Shown: positions 23,686 through 31,958, counted from the stretch's first letter. The stretch: 45,722 nt of DNA from an uncultured Oscillospiraceae bacterium (GCA_934597165.1 CAKTQP010000013.1:1-45722), one strand, 5' to 3'. Notes: generated by a model from the letters alone, not told the origin. Numbers and translations: made by a program.

Positions 23686-24534
23686 ATGCGACGGTTTTCT
23701 CAACTGCACCCGGCGGTGAACCTCCTGTTCTTCGTCCTGGTGCTCCTCATCACCATGCTCCAGCTCCACCCAGCCTTTTTGCTGGTCTCCGGCCTGTGGG
23801 CGGGGCTGTCTTTGGCTGCTTTGGGCGGGAAGTCCCCCTTGGGGATGCGGACGCTCCTGGTTTTGATGCTCCTCATCGCCCTGGGCAACGGGCTGCTGAA
23901 CCCGGCGGGGGAGACGGTGTTGTTCACCTACCTGGGCGGACGGACGTTCACCTTGGAGTCCCTGGCCTGGGGCGGCAGCGCTGCGGTGCTGTTCGGCAGC
24001 GTGGTGACTTGGTTCGCCTGTTTTCATCGGGTCATGACCGGCGAAAAGCTGATGCACCTGTTCGGCCGGTTCACGCCCACCCTGGCGCTGCTGTTCTGCA
24101 TGGTCCTGCGGTTTGTGCCGGAGTTCTCCCGCCAGCTGCGCACCCTGTCCCAGACCCGCAGCAGCTTAGGGCTGGGGGTGGAGCAGTGCGCCACCCTGAC
24201 GCAGAAGCTGAATTGCGCCTCCACCCAGCTGGCCGCGTTCCTGTCCCTGGCGTTGGAGCAGGCGGCGGACACGGCCAACTCCATGCGCAGCCGCGGCTAT
24301 GGCCTGCCTGGGCGGAGCAGCTACACCACCTTCCGGATGGACGGGTTCAACGCGGCGCTGCTGGCGGTCATGGCGGTGCTGGGCGGCCTGACCTTGGTGA
24401 GCTTGGCGCTGGGGGCTGGGGTGACCAGCTATTTTCCCGGTATCGTCCTGGCCGGCGGACGCTGGCTGTGGGTGGGCGTTGGTGCGGAATGCCTGCTCAT
24501 GGGGGTGCCGGTGGTTTTGAATTGGAACAAATAA
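23686..24534 (+). CDS. energy-coupling factor transporter transmembrane protein (EcfT/CbiQ-like)
   Basis: 282 residues with five to six membrane segments and the coupling motif MRSRGYGLPG near residue 205, typical of the Ala-Arg-Gly motifs by which EcfT grips the ATPases. ECF transporters import vitamins or metals. The ATPase (EcfA) and substrate (S) genes are not adjacent, so this unit must use components encoded elsewhere, and its substrate cannot be assigned. GGAGGGCGAGGG precedes the ATG. Confidence 0.86.
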   Translation: MRRFSQLHPAVNLLFFVLVLLITMLQLHPAFLLVSGLWAGLSLAALGGKSPLGMRTLLVLMLLIALGNGLLNPAGETVLFTYLGGRTFTLESLAWGGSAAVLFGSVVTWFACFHRVMTGEKLMHLFGRFTPTLALLFCMVLRFVPEFSRQLRTLSQTRSSLGLGVEQCATLTQKLNCASTQLAAFLSLALEQAADTANSMRSRGYGLPGRSSYTTFRMDGFNAALLAVMAVLGGLTLVSLALGAGVTSYFPGIVLAGGRWLWVGVGAECLLMGVPVVLNWNK

Positions 24535-24535
24535 A

Positions 24536-24564
24536 AACCCGTCTGCATGAAATGCAGACGGGTT
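24536..24564 (-). terminator. intrinsic terminator (stronger on the minus strand)
   Basis: A perfect 13-bp stem with 3-nt loop. The T tract is good on the minus strand (TTTTTATTTG) and weaker on the plus strand. It can end the EcfT-like transcript and any leftward RNA from the promoter at 24871-24899. Confidence 0.88.
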
Positions 24565-24578
24565 AATTGTTACGACCA

Positions 24579-24607
24579 TTGACAAATGGTATAAAATATG
24601 CTACACT
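24579..24607 (+). promoter_or_regulatory. sigma-A promoter of the small ORF
   Basis: TTGACA, 17 bp, TACACT. The predicted start leaves a leader of about 60 nt with a GCAAA/TTTGC hairpin and a CGTATATACG palindrome. Confidence 0.7.
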
Positions 24608-24670
24608 TAGGTTCTAAATATATGTAGATGCAAAAAGTTTGCCGCGTATATACGAAAGCAGGTGACATAA

Positions 24671-24775
24671 ATGCTTGAAAAAGTTTACCAATTAACTAAG
24701 ATTATGTTAAAACTGACCAAGAGTATGCTTAATATTGCCATTACCGCAAAAATTTTTATCACGGTGCTTTTCTAA
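24671..24775 (+). CDS. 34-residue hydrophobic, cationic peptide (possible type I toxin)
   Basis: The frame from ATG 24671 to TAA 24773-24775 encodes 34 residues starting MLEKVYQLTK and ending FITVLF. Five lysines are spaced among Leu/Ile/Val/Met, so an amphipathic or membrane helix is likely. GCAGGTG lies 7 nt upstream and a good promoter at 24579-24607. A consensus promoter on the opposite strand (24871-24899) would make an RNA antisense to it. Composition is far AT-richer than the surroundings. Type I toxins are small hydrophobic peptides under antisense control; no named family is recognised. Confidence 0.5.
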   Translation: MLEKVYQLTKIMLKLTKSMLNIAITAKIFITVLF

Positions 24776-24870
24776 TCTTCCCCCCAACCTGTGTCTAGAA
24801 AGGAGGTTAATCAGGTAGTTACATATAAACTAAGCAACGCTTTTTGCAATCTACAACAAACAGTACTGGT

Positions 24871-24899
24871 ATTATACCATAACCTGAGTTGCGAGTCAA
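24871..24899 (-). promoter_or_regulatory. consensus sigma-A promoter opposing the small ORF
   Basis: On the minus strand TTGACT and TATAAT are exactly 17 bp apart. No protein gene lies in its path; the next terminator on that strand is at 24536-24564, giving a predicted RNA of about 330 nt complementary to the whole small ORF. Confidence 0.75.
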
Positions 24900-24922
24900 T
24901 GTTTTTTTGACCTACAACATCC

Positions 24923-24949
24923 CCCCACTAAAATTAAATTTTAGTGGGG
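24923..24949 (-). terminator. perfect hairpin after the lysine operon
   Basis: 13-bp arms around a single base, 26 bp after the ACT gene stop. Neither strand has a clear T tract next to it, so it may stabilise the 3' end or stop transcription weakly. Confidence 0.5.
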
Positions 24950-24975
24950 AGAAATTTTGCACTCTTAGAGTTAAG

Positions 24976-25464
24976 TTAAAATTCTGCCTGAATGGGTTCT
25001 ACACCGTAGGCTTCCCGCATGATGGAAAGCGCATCCGGCAAATCGTGCTCGGACACCAGCAGGGAGATGTCTACCTCGGAGGTGGTGACCAGGATGACCT
25101 GGATGCCGGCCTCGGCCAGCAGGGTGAAAACCTTGGCGGCGACGCCGGGGGTGTTGACCATGTTGGCGTCGTACAGAGCCACCTTGCAGTTGCCCGGCAG
25201 GATCTCCGGCTTGACCTCCGGGTTTTCGCCCCGGATCTTGCCCAGCACGGCCAGAGCGCTGCTCAGGGCGCTGTCAGACAGGGTGAAGCTCAGGCGGATG
25301 GTGCCGCCCTGGGGGGCGGTCTGGGAGATCATATCCACGTTGACGTCCGCATCCGACATGGCGGTCAGCACGTTGGCGATGGCCTTGCTGTCGCAGGGCA
25401 GGGCGGAGAGGGTGACCAGGGTGATGTCGTGGGCGTAGGTGATCTTGCTAATTCCGTTATTCAT
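24976..25464 (-). CDS. stand-alone ACT-domain protein (aspartokinase regulatory-domain type)
   Basis: 162 residues containing two ACT-like units (about 12-75 and 92-155: ALYDANMVNTPGVAAKVFTLLAEAGIQV), similar to the C-terminal regulatory part of aspartokinase. The kinase domain is absent. It is the last gene of the lysine operon and starts 15 bp after dapB. It probably binds lysine or another amino acid and either regulates aspartokinase in trans or acts on a pathway enzyme (inference). ACT proteins of this length are often annotated simply as ACT-domain proteins. Confidence 0.83.
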   Translation of the reverse strand: MNNGISKITYAHDITLVTLSALPCDSKAIANVLTAMSDADVNVDMISQTAPQGGTIRLSFTLSDSALSSALAVLGKIRGENPEVKPEILPGNCKVALYDANMVNTPGVAAKVFTLLAEAGIQVILVTTSEVDISLLVSEHDLPDALSIMREAYGVEPIQAEF

Positions 25465-25479
25465 CGTAATCGTTCCTTC

Positions 25480-26235
25480 TCATTCGTTTACCAGCTGGGA
25501 CATATCATACATCCCCGCCTCCTGGACGTCGGCCAGGAACTTGGCGGCCTTGACGGCGCCGTTGGCGAAGATTTCACGAGACTGGGCGCTGTGCTTGATC
25601 TCGATGACCTCATCGTGACCGGCGAAGATGATGGTGTGGTCGCCCACGATGGTGCCGCCCCGGACGGCGCTGATGCCGATCTCGTTCTTGGGACGAGCCA
25701 TTCTCCGCTCGTGGCGGCCGTAGTTGTACTCCGCCTTATACTCCAGGGCGGAAGCGGCGGCGTCGGCGATCATCAGGGCGGTGCCGCTGGGGGCGTCCAC
25801 CTTGCGGTTGTGGTGGCGTTCCACGATCTCGATGTCCGAGCTGGAACCCAGGATGGAAGCGGCCTTCTTCACCAGCTCCAGCAGGACGTTGATGCCCAGG
25901 GACATATTGGCGCTGCGGAAGACCGGGATGGTCTTGGCGGCTTTGTCGATCTGCGCCAGCTGCTCCGGGCTGAAGCCGGTGGTGGCGATGACGATGGGGA
26001 TGCGGCGCTCCACGCAGAAGGGGAGCAGGTGATCCAGCGCCTTGGGGTTGGAGAAGTCGATGACCACGTCTGCCTGGCCGCTGAAGTTAGCGGGGTTGGT
26101 GTAGACGGGGTAGTCCAGGTTGGCCTGGTGGGTGGCGAAACCTGCCACGATGGTCACGTCAGGGTCGGCGGCGCACATGGCCTGGACGACCTGACCCATC
26201 TTGCCGGTACAGCCGGAATTGATTATCTTTAGCAT
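25480..26235 (-). CDS. dapB: 4-hydroxy-tetrahydrodipicolinate reductase
   Basis: 251 residues. The N-terminal nucleotide-binding loop GCTGKMGQ (8-15) and the catalytic stretch ERHHNRKVDAPSGTA with its His pair identify DapB. It reduces the dapA product with NAD(P)H in the diaminopimelate/lysine pathway, needed for peptidoglycan and spore dipicolinate. GAGGGGATCACC precedes the ATG. Expression is with asd and dapA under the lysine riboswitch. Confidence 0.96.
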   Translation of the reverse strand: MLKIINSGCTGKMGQVVQAMCAADPDVTIVAGFATHQANLDYPVYTNPANFSGQADVVIDFSNPKALDHLLPFCVERRIPIVIATTGFSPEQLAQIDKAAKTIPVFRSANMSLGINVLLELVKKAASILGSSSDIEIVERHHNRKVDAPSGTALMIADAAASALEYKAEYNYGRHERRMARPKNEIGISAVRGGTIVGDHTIIFAGHDEVIEIKHSAQSREIFANGAVKAAKFLADVQEAGMYDMSQLVNE

Positions 26236-26251
26236 GGTGATCCCCCTCGAC

Positions 26252-27160
26252 TCAAGCGCCCGCAGTGGGGTTCTTCACTTCCAGACCGGCGTTCATCAGC
26301 GCCTTGGCCAGCACTTCCTTATGAGCGGCGCTCATATCGCACAGCGGCATCCGCAGCTTGCCCACGTCCAGACCCATCATGTTCATGGCGACCTTCACGG
26401 GGATGGGGTTGACTTCGATGAACAGAGCGTCCACCAGGCCGATGGTGCTGACCTGGAGCTTGGCGGCCTCGTCGAACTTGCCGTCCAGACACAGCTGGGT
26501 CATTTCCGCCATCAGCTGGGGATAGACGTTGGAGACCACGGAGATGACGCCCTTGGCGCCCAGTGCCATCAGGGGGACGACCTGGTCGTCGTTGCCGGAC
26601 CAGATGTTGATGTTGTCGCCGCACAGAGCCAGGGTGTGGGTGACCAGGCCGAAGTTGCCCGAAGCTTCCTTGATGCCGTTGATCATGGGGTGCTTGCTCA
26701 GCTCGTAGTAGGTTTCTGCGGTGAAAGCGGTGCCGGTTCGGGAGGGCACGTTGTACATGATGATGGGGGTATGTACCCGGTCGGCGATGTAGGTGTAGTG
26801 CTGGATGAGGCCGGCCTGAGTGGCCTTATTATAATAAGGAGTGACGATGAGCAGGCCGTCGACGCCGCAGGACTCTGCGTACAGGGACAGATCCAGGGCG
26901 GTCATGGTGCAGTTGCTGCCGGTGCCGGCGATGACCTTGACCCGGTGATCCACCTTCTTGACGCAGTATTCGATGGCAGCCTTGTGCTCCTCGATGGTCT
27001 GGGTGGAGGCTTCGCCGGTGGTGCCGCAGATGGTGATGGCGTTGGTGCCGCCTGCGATCTGAAGCTCGATCAGCTCGCCCAGCTTATCGAAATCAATGCC
27101 ATTTTCGTTATAGGGAGTGACGATAGCCACACAAGCGCCGGTAAAAATAGGAGTCTTCAT
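26252..27160 (-). CDS. dapA: 4-hydroxy-tetrahydrodipicolinate synthase
   Basis: 302 residues. Hallmarks of the aldolase-type barrel are GTTGEAST, the tyrosine in YNVPSRTG and the Schiff-base lysine in INGIKEASGN. It condenses pyruvate with aspartate semialdehyde. It lies 57 bp downstream of asd and 16 bp upstream of dapB. Feedback by lysine is added at the RNA level by the upstream riboswitch. Confidence 0.96.
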   Translation of the reverse strand: MKTPIFTGACVAIVTPYNENGIDFDKLGELIELQIAGGTNAITICGTTGEASTQTIEEHKAAIEYCVKKVDHRVKVIAGTGSNCTMTALDLSLYAESCGVDGLLIVTPYYNKATQAGLIQHYTYIADRVHTPIIMYNVPSRTGTAFTAETYYELSKHPMINGIKEASGNFGLVTHTLALCGDNINIWSGNDDQVVPLMALGAKGVISVVSNVYPQLMAEMTQLCLDGKFDEAAKLQVSTIGLVDALFIEVNPIPVKVAMNMMGLDVGKLRMPLCDMSAAHKEVLAKALMNAGLEVKNPTAGA

Positions 27161-27217
27161 AGGTCAATCATCCTTTCAATCAAAAATCAAATCAAAACCG
27201 TAGATACACGAAAAAAC

Positions 27218-28309
27218 TTATTCCTTATAATCAATGTAGCCCTCAGCCACCAGGAACTCGCCCAGCAGCACGCTGCCGCCGGCGGCACCGCGGAGGGTGT
27301 TGTGAGACAGACCCACGAACTTGTAGTCGTACTGGGTGTCCGGACGCAGGCGGCCCAGAGAGATGGCCATGCCGCCCTCCAGGTCACGCTGGAGCTTGGT
27401 CTGAGGATAGCTGGGGTCTTCGAAGTAATGCAGGAACTGCTTGGGGGCGGAGGGAAGCTCCAGCTCCTGGGCGCGACCCTTGTAGTTCTGCCAGATTTCT
27501 TTAATTTCTTCCACGGAGGTCTTCTGACCCAGGGTCATGAACACCGCTGCCATGTGCCCGTTGGAGACGGGGACACGGAGGCACTGAGCGGTGATCTTGG
27601 GGGAGTCGGCGTTGACGATGACGCCGTTCTCGATGTGACCCCACATCTTCATGGGTTCCTGTTCGGACTTCTCTTCCTCGCCGCCGATGTAGGGGATGAC
27701 GTTATCCACCATTTCCGGCCAAGTCTCAAAGTTCTTGCCGGCGCCGGAGATGGCCTGATAGGTGCAGACCAGGGCTTTTTCTACGCCGAACTTCTCCCGC
27801 AGGGGATGCAGGGCGGGGACGTAGCTCTGGAGGGAGCAGTTGGACTTGACGGCGATGAAGCCGCGCTTGGTGCCCAGACGCTGCTTCTGATAGGGGATGA
27901 CCTGGATGTGTTCCGGGTTGATCTCAGGCACCACCATGGGCACGTCGGGGGTGAACCGGTGGGCGGAGTTGTTGGAGACGACGGGACATTCCATCTTGGC
28001 GATCCGCTCTTCCAGGGCGCGGGTGGCGTCCTTATCCATATCGACGGCGCAGAAGGTGAAGTCGATCTGGTCGCAAAACTCCTTCATCTGAGCATCGATG
28101 TCGTAGATGACGAGCTGTTTTGCTTCCTCGGGGATGGGGGTGTCCATCTTCCAGCGGCCGCTGACGGCTTCTTCATAGGGTTTTCCGGCGCTGCGGGCAC
28201 TGGCCGCAATGGCGGTGAGCTGGAACCAGGGGTGGTTCTCCAGCAGCGTGATAAAGCGCTGACCTACCATGCCAGTACAACCGACAACGCCTACTTTGTA
28301 TTTTTTCAT
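27218..28309 (-). CDS. asd: aspartate-semialdehyde dehydrogenase (archaeal/fungal-like type)
   Basis: 363 residues, starting at ATG 28309 behind GGGAGGT. An N-terminal Rossmann loop GCTGMVGQRF, the catalytic cysteine in SNCSLQSY and the SGAGKNFETWPEMVDN region match the longer archaeal/yeast class rather than the classic bacterial class. It makes aspartate semialdehyde, the branch to lysine, threonine and methionine. It is first in the operon and directly downstream of the lysine riboswitch. Confidence 0.95.
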   Translation of the reverse strand: MKKYKVGVVGCTGMVGQRFITLLENHPWFQLTAIAASARSAGKPYEEAVSGRWKMDTPIPEEAKQLVIYDIDAQMKEFCDQIDFTFCAVDMDKDATRALEERIAKMECPVVSNNSAHRFTPDVPMVVPEINPEHIQVIPYQKQRLGTKRGFIAVKSNCSLQSYVPALHPLREKFGVEKALVCTYQAISGAGKNFETWPEMVDNVIPYIGGEEEKSEQEPMKMWGHIENGVIVNADSPKITAQCLRVPVSNGHMAAVFMTLGQKTSVEEIKEIWQNYKGRAQELELPSAPKQFLHYFEDPSYPQTKLQRDLEGGMAISLGRLRPDTQYDYKFVGLSHNTLRGAAGGSVLLGEFLVAEGYIDYKE

Positions 28310-28376
28310 CTTAAACTACCTCCCAAAAACATCGCCAATACAATCTATGCAGACGAAGCAATTTTGTCATTAGGGT

Positions 28377-28409
28377 AAAAAAACGAACCAGTAGTTGAAA
28401 AACTGACTG
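28377..28409 (-). terminator. riboswitch-controlled terminator before asd
   Basis: On the minus strand an 8-bp hairpin with one bulge (28389-28409) is followed a few bases later by TTTTTTT (28377-28383), 70 bp upstream of asd. Position between aptamer and gene fits lysine-induced termination. Confidence 0.7.
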
Positions 28410-28464
28410 ATTCCGTACTATAATGTCAAGGTGGACGCGCGCCTGCGACAAAATATGTAACAAG

Positions 28465-28648
28465 AAGCAGACAGCTCAACACTCGAACCGAGTTCAAGTG
28501 ACAGTCGAAGGGCTCTTAACCCAACGCCCAGGTGACGCTGCGCTCCGGAAACCAGCATCCCTTCGGCGGCACACCCTTTCTCCATGGCTGAACAGGCTCC
28601 GGGTCTTACGCCCTGGATACTGATGAGTGCCGCGCCTCTATCCTGCAT
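28465..28648 (-). promoter_or_regulatory. lysine riboswitch (L box)
   Basis: Conserved lysine aptamer segments occur in order on the minus strand: GATAGAGGCGCG (28631-28642), AGTA, GGAGAAAGG, GCCGAAG, a CTGG loop, TTAAGAGCCC and ACTGTCA (28499-28505). It is followed by the P5 hairpin ACTTGAA-CTCGG-TTCGAGT and closed by CTGTC (P1). It controls the asd-dapA-dapB-ACT operon; bound lysine should favour the downstream terminator. Confidence 0.93.
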
Positions 28649-28666
28649 TTGTATGATCTGAAATTC

Positions 28667-28695
28667 ATGGTAGCACAGTTTTTTCCCCTCGTCAA
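28667..28695 (-). promoter_or_regulatory. promoter of the lysine riboswitch transcript
   Basis: On the minus strand TTGACG and TACCAT are 17 bp apart; the start would fall near 28660, just before the aptamer. Confidence 0.75.
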
Positions 28696-28757
28696 GAGAA
28701 AACCAGCTGTTTTTTGAAAAAATTGCAATCGGAAAAAGACAGAATTGCAAAAATGAC

Positions 28758-28785
28758 TTGCAGAAACGGACAGTGCCACTATAAT
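28758..28785 (+). promoter_or_regulatory. promoter of queA
   Basis: TTGCAG, 16 bp, TATAAT, 40 bp before the queA ATG. Confidence 0.65.
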
Positions 28786-28824
28786 AGTAACTTGAACGCC
28801 AAACAAAGGACGGATTCTATCTCT

Positions 28825-29847
28825 ATGAAGACAAAAGATTTTTATTACGACCTGCCGCCGGAGCTCATCGCCCAGACCCCCCTGGAGAAGCGGGACGGCT
28901 CCCGGCTGCTGACCTTAGATAAGACCACCGGCGCCATCGGCCACCACCACTTCTACGACCTGCCCCAGTTCCTCCGCCCCGGCGACTGCCTGGTGCTGAA
29001 CAACTCCCGTGTGCTCCCCGCCCGCCTCATCGGCCACCGGGACACCGGCGGGACGGCGGAGATCTTGCTGCTCACCGACAAGGGGGACAATGTGTGGGAA
29101 TGCCTGGTGCGGCCGGGCAAGAAGCTCCGCGCCGGTGCTCGAGTCCACTTTGGGGACGGGCAGCTGGAGGCAGAAATTCAGGAAGTGCTGCCGGACGGGA
29201 ACCGGCTGGTGAAGTTCTTCTATGAAGGCATCTTCTTGGAGGTGCTGGAGCAGTTGGGACGGATGCCACTGCCGCCCTACATCAAAGAGGAATTGCAGGA
29301 CGGAGAGCGCTACCAGACCGTCTACTCCAAAGTGGTCGGCTCCGCCGCCGCACCTACGGCGGGACTGCACTTCACGCCGGAGCTGCTGGAACAGGTGCAG
29401 GCCATGGGCGTCAAGCTGGCCTACGTGACCCTCCACGTGGGGCTGGGCACCTTCCGGCCGGTGAAGGCGGACGACATAGAAGCTCACGATATGCACGCGG
29501 AGTTCTGCGCCATCCCCCAGGAGACGGCGGACATCGTGAACCAGACCAAGGCCAACGGGGGACGGGTCATCTGCGTGGGCACCACCTCCTGCCGCACCAT
29601 CGAGTCCTTCGCCAACGAGGACGGGACGCTGCCGGTGAAGTCCGGGTGGACCAATATCTTCATCTACCCCGGCTACCGGTTCAAGTGCTTAGACGCCCTC
29701 ATCACCAACTTCCACCTGCCCGAATCCACCCTCATCATGCTGGTCTCCGCCCTGGCAGGCCGGGAGCACGTGCTGGCCGCCTACGAAGAGGCGGTGCGGG
29801 AGCGCTACCGGTTCTTCAGCTTCGGGGACGCCATGTTCATCTCTTGA
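28825..29847 (+). CDS. queA: S-adenosylmethionine:tRNA ribosyltransferase-isomerase
   Basis: 340 residues from ATG 28825, with AAAGGACGG about 12 nt upstream. It begins MKTKDFYYDLPPELIAQTPLEKRDGSRLL and contains the conserved LGTFRPV and HDMHAEFC blocks. It builds the epoxyqueuosine ring from SAM on tRNA. It is followed 15 bp later by tgt, which inserts the preceding queuine precursor; the two work in sequence on the wobble position of tRNAs with GUN anticodons. Confidence 0.96.
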   Translation: MKTKDFYYDLPPELIAQTPLEKRDGSRLLTLDKTTGAIGHHHFYDLPQFLRPGDCLVLNNSRVLPARLIGHRDTGGTAEILLLTDKGDNVWECLVRPGKKLRAGARVHFGDGQLEAEIQEVLPDGNRLVKFFYEGIFLEVLEQLGRMPLPPYIKEELQDGERYQTVYSKVVGSAAAPTAGLHFTPELLEQVQAMGVKLAYVTLHVGLGTFRPVKADDIEAHDMHAEFCAIPQETADIVNQTKANGGRVICVGTTSCRTIESFANEDGTLPVKSGWTNIFIYPGYRFKCLDALITNFHLPESTLIMLVSALAGREHVLAAYEEAVRERYRFFSFGDAMFIS

Positions 29848-29862
29848 GAAAGCGAGTTTATT

Positions 29863-30993
29863 ATGTTTGAAGTCATCACCACCCAGGGAAGGGCGCGCCG
29901 CGGCCACTTCACCTGCGCCCACGGCACCGCCGAGACGCCGGTGTTCATGAACGTGGGCACCCAGGGCGCCATCAAGGGCGCCCTGGACGCCGGCGACCTG
30001 AAGGACATCCACTGTCAGATCGAACTGTCCAACACCTACCATCTCCACGTTCGCCCCGGCGACCAGGTCATCAAGCAGCTGGGCGGCCTCCACAAGTTCA
30101 TGAACTGGGACGGCCCCATCCTGACGGACAGCGGCGGCTTCCAGGTCTTCTCCCTGGCCAAGCTCCGGAACATCAAGGAGGAGGGCGTCACCTTCCAGAG
30201 CCACGTGGACGGCAGAAAAATCTTCATGGGGCCGGAGGAGTCCATGACCATCCAGGCGAACCTCGGCTCCGACATCGCCATGGCCTTTGACGAGTGCGTG
30301 GAAAACCCCTCTACCCACGCCTACGCCAAGCAGTCCTGTGAGCGTACCCTGCGCTGGCTGGAACGGTGCATCGAAGTGCGCAAACAGCTCCTGGCGGAAC
30401 CGGACTGCGTGAACCCCCAGCAAATGCTGTTCGGCATCAATCAGGGCGCCATCTACCCCGACCTGCGGGTGTGGCACGCCAAAGAAATTGCCAAGCTGCC
30501 CTGCGACGGCTACGCCATCGGCGGTCTGGCGGTGGGGGAACCGACGGAGACCATGTACGAGATTTTGGATGAGGTCGTGCCCTACCTGCCGGAGGACAAG
30601 CCCCGGTATCTCATGGGCGTGGGCACCCCCTGGAACATCATCGAGGGGGTCTATCGCGGGGTGGACTTCTTCGACTGCGTTATGCCCGCCCGCAACGCCC
30701 GCCACGGCAAGCTGTTCACCTGGAAGGGCGTCATCAACATCAAGAACGAGAAGTACAAGCTGGACGACCAGCCGCTGGACCCGGACTGCCAGTGCCCCAC
30801 CTGCCGGAACCATTCCAGAGCCTACCTGCGCCACCTGTTCAAGGCGGAGGAGATGCTGGCCATGCGCCTGGCGGTGACCCACAACCTGTGGTTCTACAAC
30901 GACCTGATGGCACGCATCCGCGCGGAGATCGAGGCGGGGAGCTTTGACGCCTTTCGGGCGGAATATAGCGAAGGGCTGATGAAACGGCTGTAA
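29863..30993 (+). CDS. tgt: tRNA-guanine transglycosylase
   Basis: 376 residues. The nucleophile region DSGGFQVFSL and the zinc site CQCPTCRNHSRAYLRHLF identify bacterial Tgt, which exchanges guanine 34 for preQ1. The ribosome binding site is weak (AAAGCGAG). Part of the conserved queA-tgt-yajC order. Confidence 0.97.
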   Translation: MFEVITTQGRARRGHFTCAHGTAETPVFMNVGTQGAIKGALDAGDLKDIHCQIELSNTYHLHVRPGDQVIKQLGGLHKFMNWDGPILTDSGGFQVFSLAKLRNIKEEGVTFQSHVDGRKIFMGPEESMTIQANLGSDIAMAFDECVENPSTHAYAKQSCERTLRWLERCIEVRKQLLAEPDCVNPQQMLFGINQGAIYPDLRVWHAKEIAKLPCDGYAIGGLAVGEPTETMYEILDEVVPYLPEDKPRYLMGVGTPWNIIEGVYRGVDFFDCVMPARNARHGKLFTWKGVINIKNEKYKLDDQPLDPDCQCPTCRNHSRAYLRHLFKAEEMLAMRLAVTHNLWFYNDLMARIRAEIEAGSFDAFRAEYSEGLMKRL

Positions 30994-31010
30994 TTGCGGA
31001 AAAAAGGGGC

Positions 31011-31039
31011 TTGTCTTTCCCAGGCAAACCCGCTATAAT
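31011..31039 (+). promoter_or_regulatory. sigma-A promoter of yajC
   Basis: TTGTCT, 17 bp, TATAAT between tgt and yajC. Confidence 0.8.
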
Positions 31040-31097
31040 AGAGTGTAAACTGTCTGAACGTCTGTTTTGGCGTTCTGTATAATGGAGGTACGTTACT

Positions 31098-31406
31098 TTG
31101 GGTTATTCTATTGGCTTGATCGTCGTCATGATCGTCCTGTTCTACTTCATGCTCATCCGTCCGGAGAACAAGAAGAAGAAGGCAGCGGAAGAGCTGCGCA
31201 ACAGCCTGAAGATCGGCGATGATGTGACCACCATCGGCGGCATCCTGGGCACCGTCTGTGCCGTGAAGGAAAACAGCGTCGTCATCGAGACCGGCGCAGA
31301 CCGCGTCCGCATCGAGATGACCAAGTGGGCCATCGGCACCAAGGGTTCTCAGACCAGCCCCGAGCCCGCTCCCGCTAAGAAGGAAAAGAAGGACGAGAAG
31401 AAGTAA
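31098..31406 (+). CDS. yajC: preprotein translocase accessory protein YajC
   Basis: 102 residues starting at TTG 31098, 8 nt after GGAGGT. One membrane segment (about 3-20), then KIGDDVTTIGGILGTVCAVKENSVVIETG, typical of YajC, and a Lys-rich tail. It associates with SecDF. A strong terminator follows. Confidence 0.92.
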   Translation: MGYSIGLIVVMIVLFYFMLIRPENKKKKAAEELRNSLKIGDDVTTIGGILGTVCAVKENSVVIETGADRVRIEMTKWAIGTKGSQTSPEPAPAKKEKKDEKK

Positions 31407-31432
31407 TTCTCGCTCCGTTTTTCAGTCTGAAA

Positions 31433-31486
31433 AACCACCTCCCGTCATATGCTGATGACAAAGCTATGACGGGGGGTTGTTTTTTT
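31433..31486 (+). terminator. terminator of yajC, overlapping the next ribosome binding site
   Basis: AACC...CCCGTCATA pairs with TATGACGGGGGG-TT, then a run of T. The G run is also the ribosome binding site of the next gene (TTG 31485), so the hairpin both ends transcription and hides that site. Confidence 0.8.
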
Positions 31487-31892
31487 GAGTCAGAAGGAGA
31501 AACAGTCAGAGCTGCAAGTGGTGCAGCTGGTCAGTTCCCTCATCGCCGGGGTCTTGCTGGCCTTTGGAGTCAGTGTGGTGGTCCTGTTCGTCACCGCTCA
31601 CCTGGCCGCCGGTGGGAAGATCGGCACGGGAGCGGTGGGCAACGCGGAGGTGGTGGCCTCCGGCCTGGGCTGCTTCTGCGGCAGCTGCTACCTGGCGTTG
31701 AGCTACCGCAAGCGCATCCTGCCCCTGGGTCTCGCCACCGGCGTGCTGTACTACCTGACGTGGACGTTCATCGGCGTCCTGGGCTACACCGACGTGTCCC
31801 TGCTGGACGGCGTGCGCAGCCTCATCGCCGCCGTGGCAGGCGGGGGAGCGGCGGGGTTCCTGTGCGCTGGGGTGCTGCCGAAACGGAAGTGA
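31485..31892 (+). CDS. TIGR04086-family membrane protein
   Basis: 135 residues with four hydrophobic segments (about 13-40, 45-68, 78-95, 105-130). It resembles the TIGR04086 family, small membrane proteins of Clostridia and Bacilli often found near yajC and SCIFF. Function unknown. It begins at TTG inside the yajC terminator T tract, so expression would need readthrough. Confidence 0.75.
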   Translation: MSQKEKQSELQVVQLVSSLIAGVLLAFGVSVVVLFVTAHLAAGGKIGTGAVGNAEVVASGLGCFCGSCYLALSYRKRILPLGLATGVLYYLTWTFIGVLGYTDVSLLDGVRSLIAAVAGGGAAGFLCAGVLPKRK

Positions 31893-31899
31893 AAATTGT

Positions 31900-31928
31900 T
31901 TGCAATCGGTGTCGGGGTGTGTTATAAT
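31900..31928 (+). promoter_or_regulatory. promoter of the SCIFF gene
   Basis: TTGCAA, 17 bp, TATAAT, 30 bp upstream of TTG 31959. The rplS promoter (44954-44982) shares the TTGCAATCGG start. Confidence 0.82.
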
Positions 31929-31958
31929 AGTGAAAAATATGGTGAGGAGGAGAGTTTC

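Noticed and set aside
24676..24760. Short hydrophobic GTG frame on the minus strand of the AT-rich island
   Set aside because: No ribosome binding site at a proper distance; hydrophobicity follows from the complement of the plus-strand ORF.
26201..28378. 725-codon plus-strand frame opposite asd-dapA-dapB
   Set aside because: Low-complexity Gly/Val/His composition and antisense to well-supported genes; a shadow of GC-rich coding.
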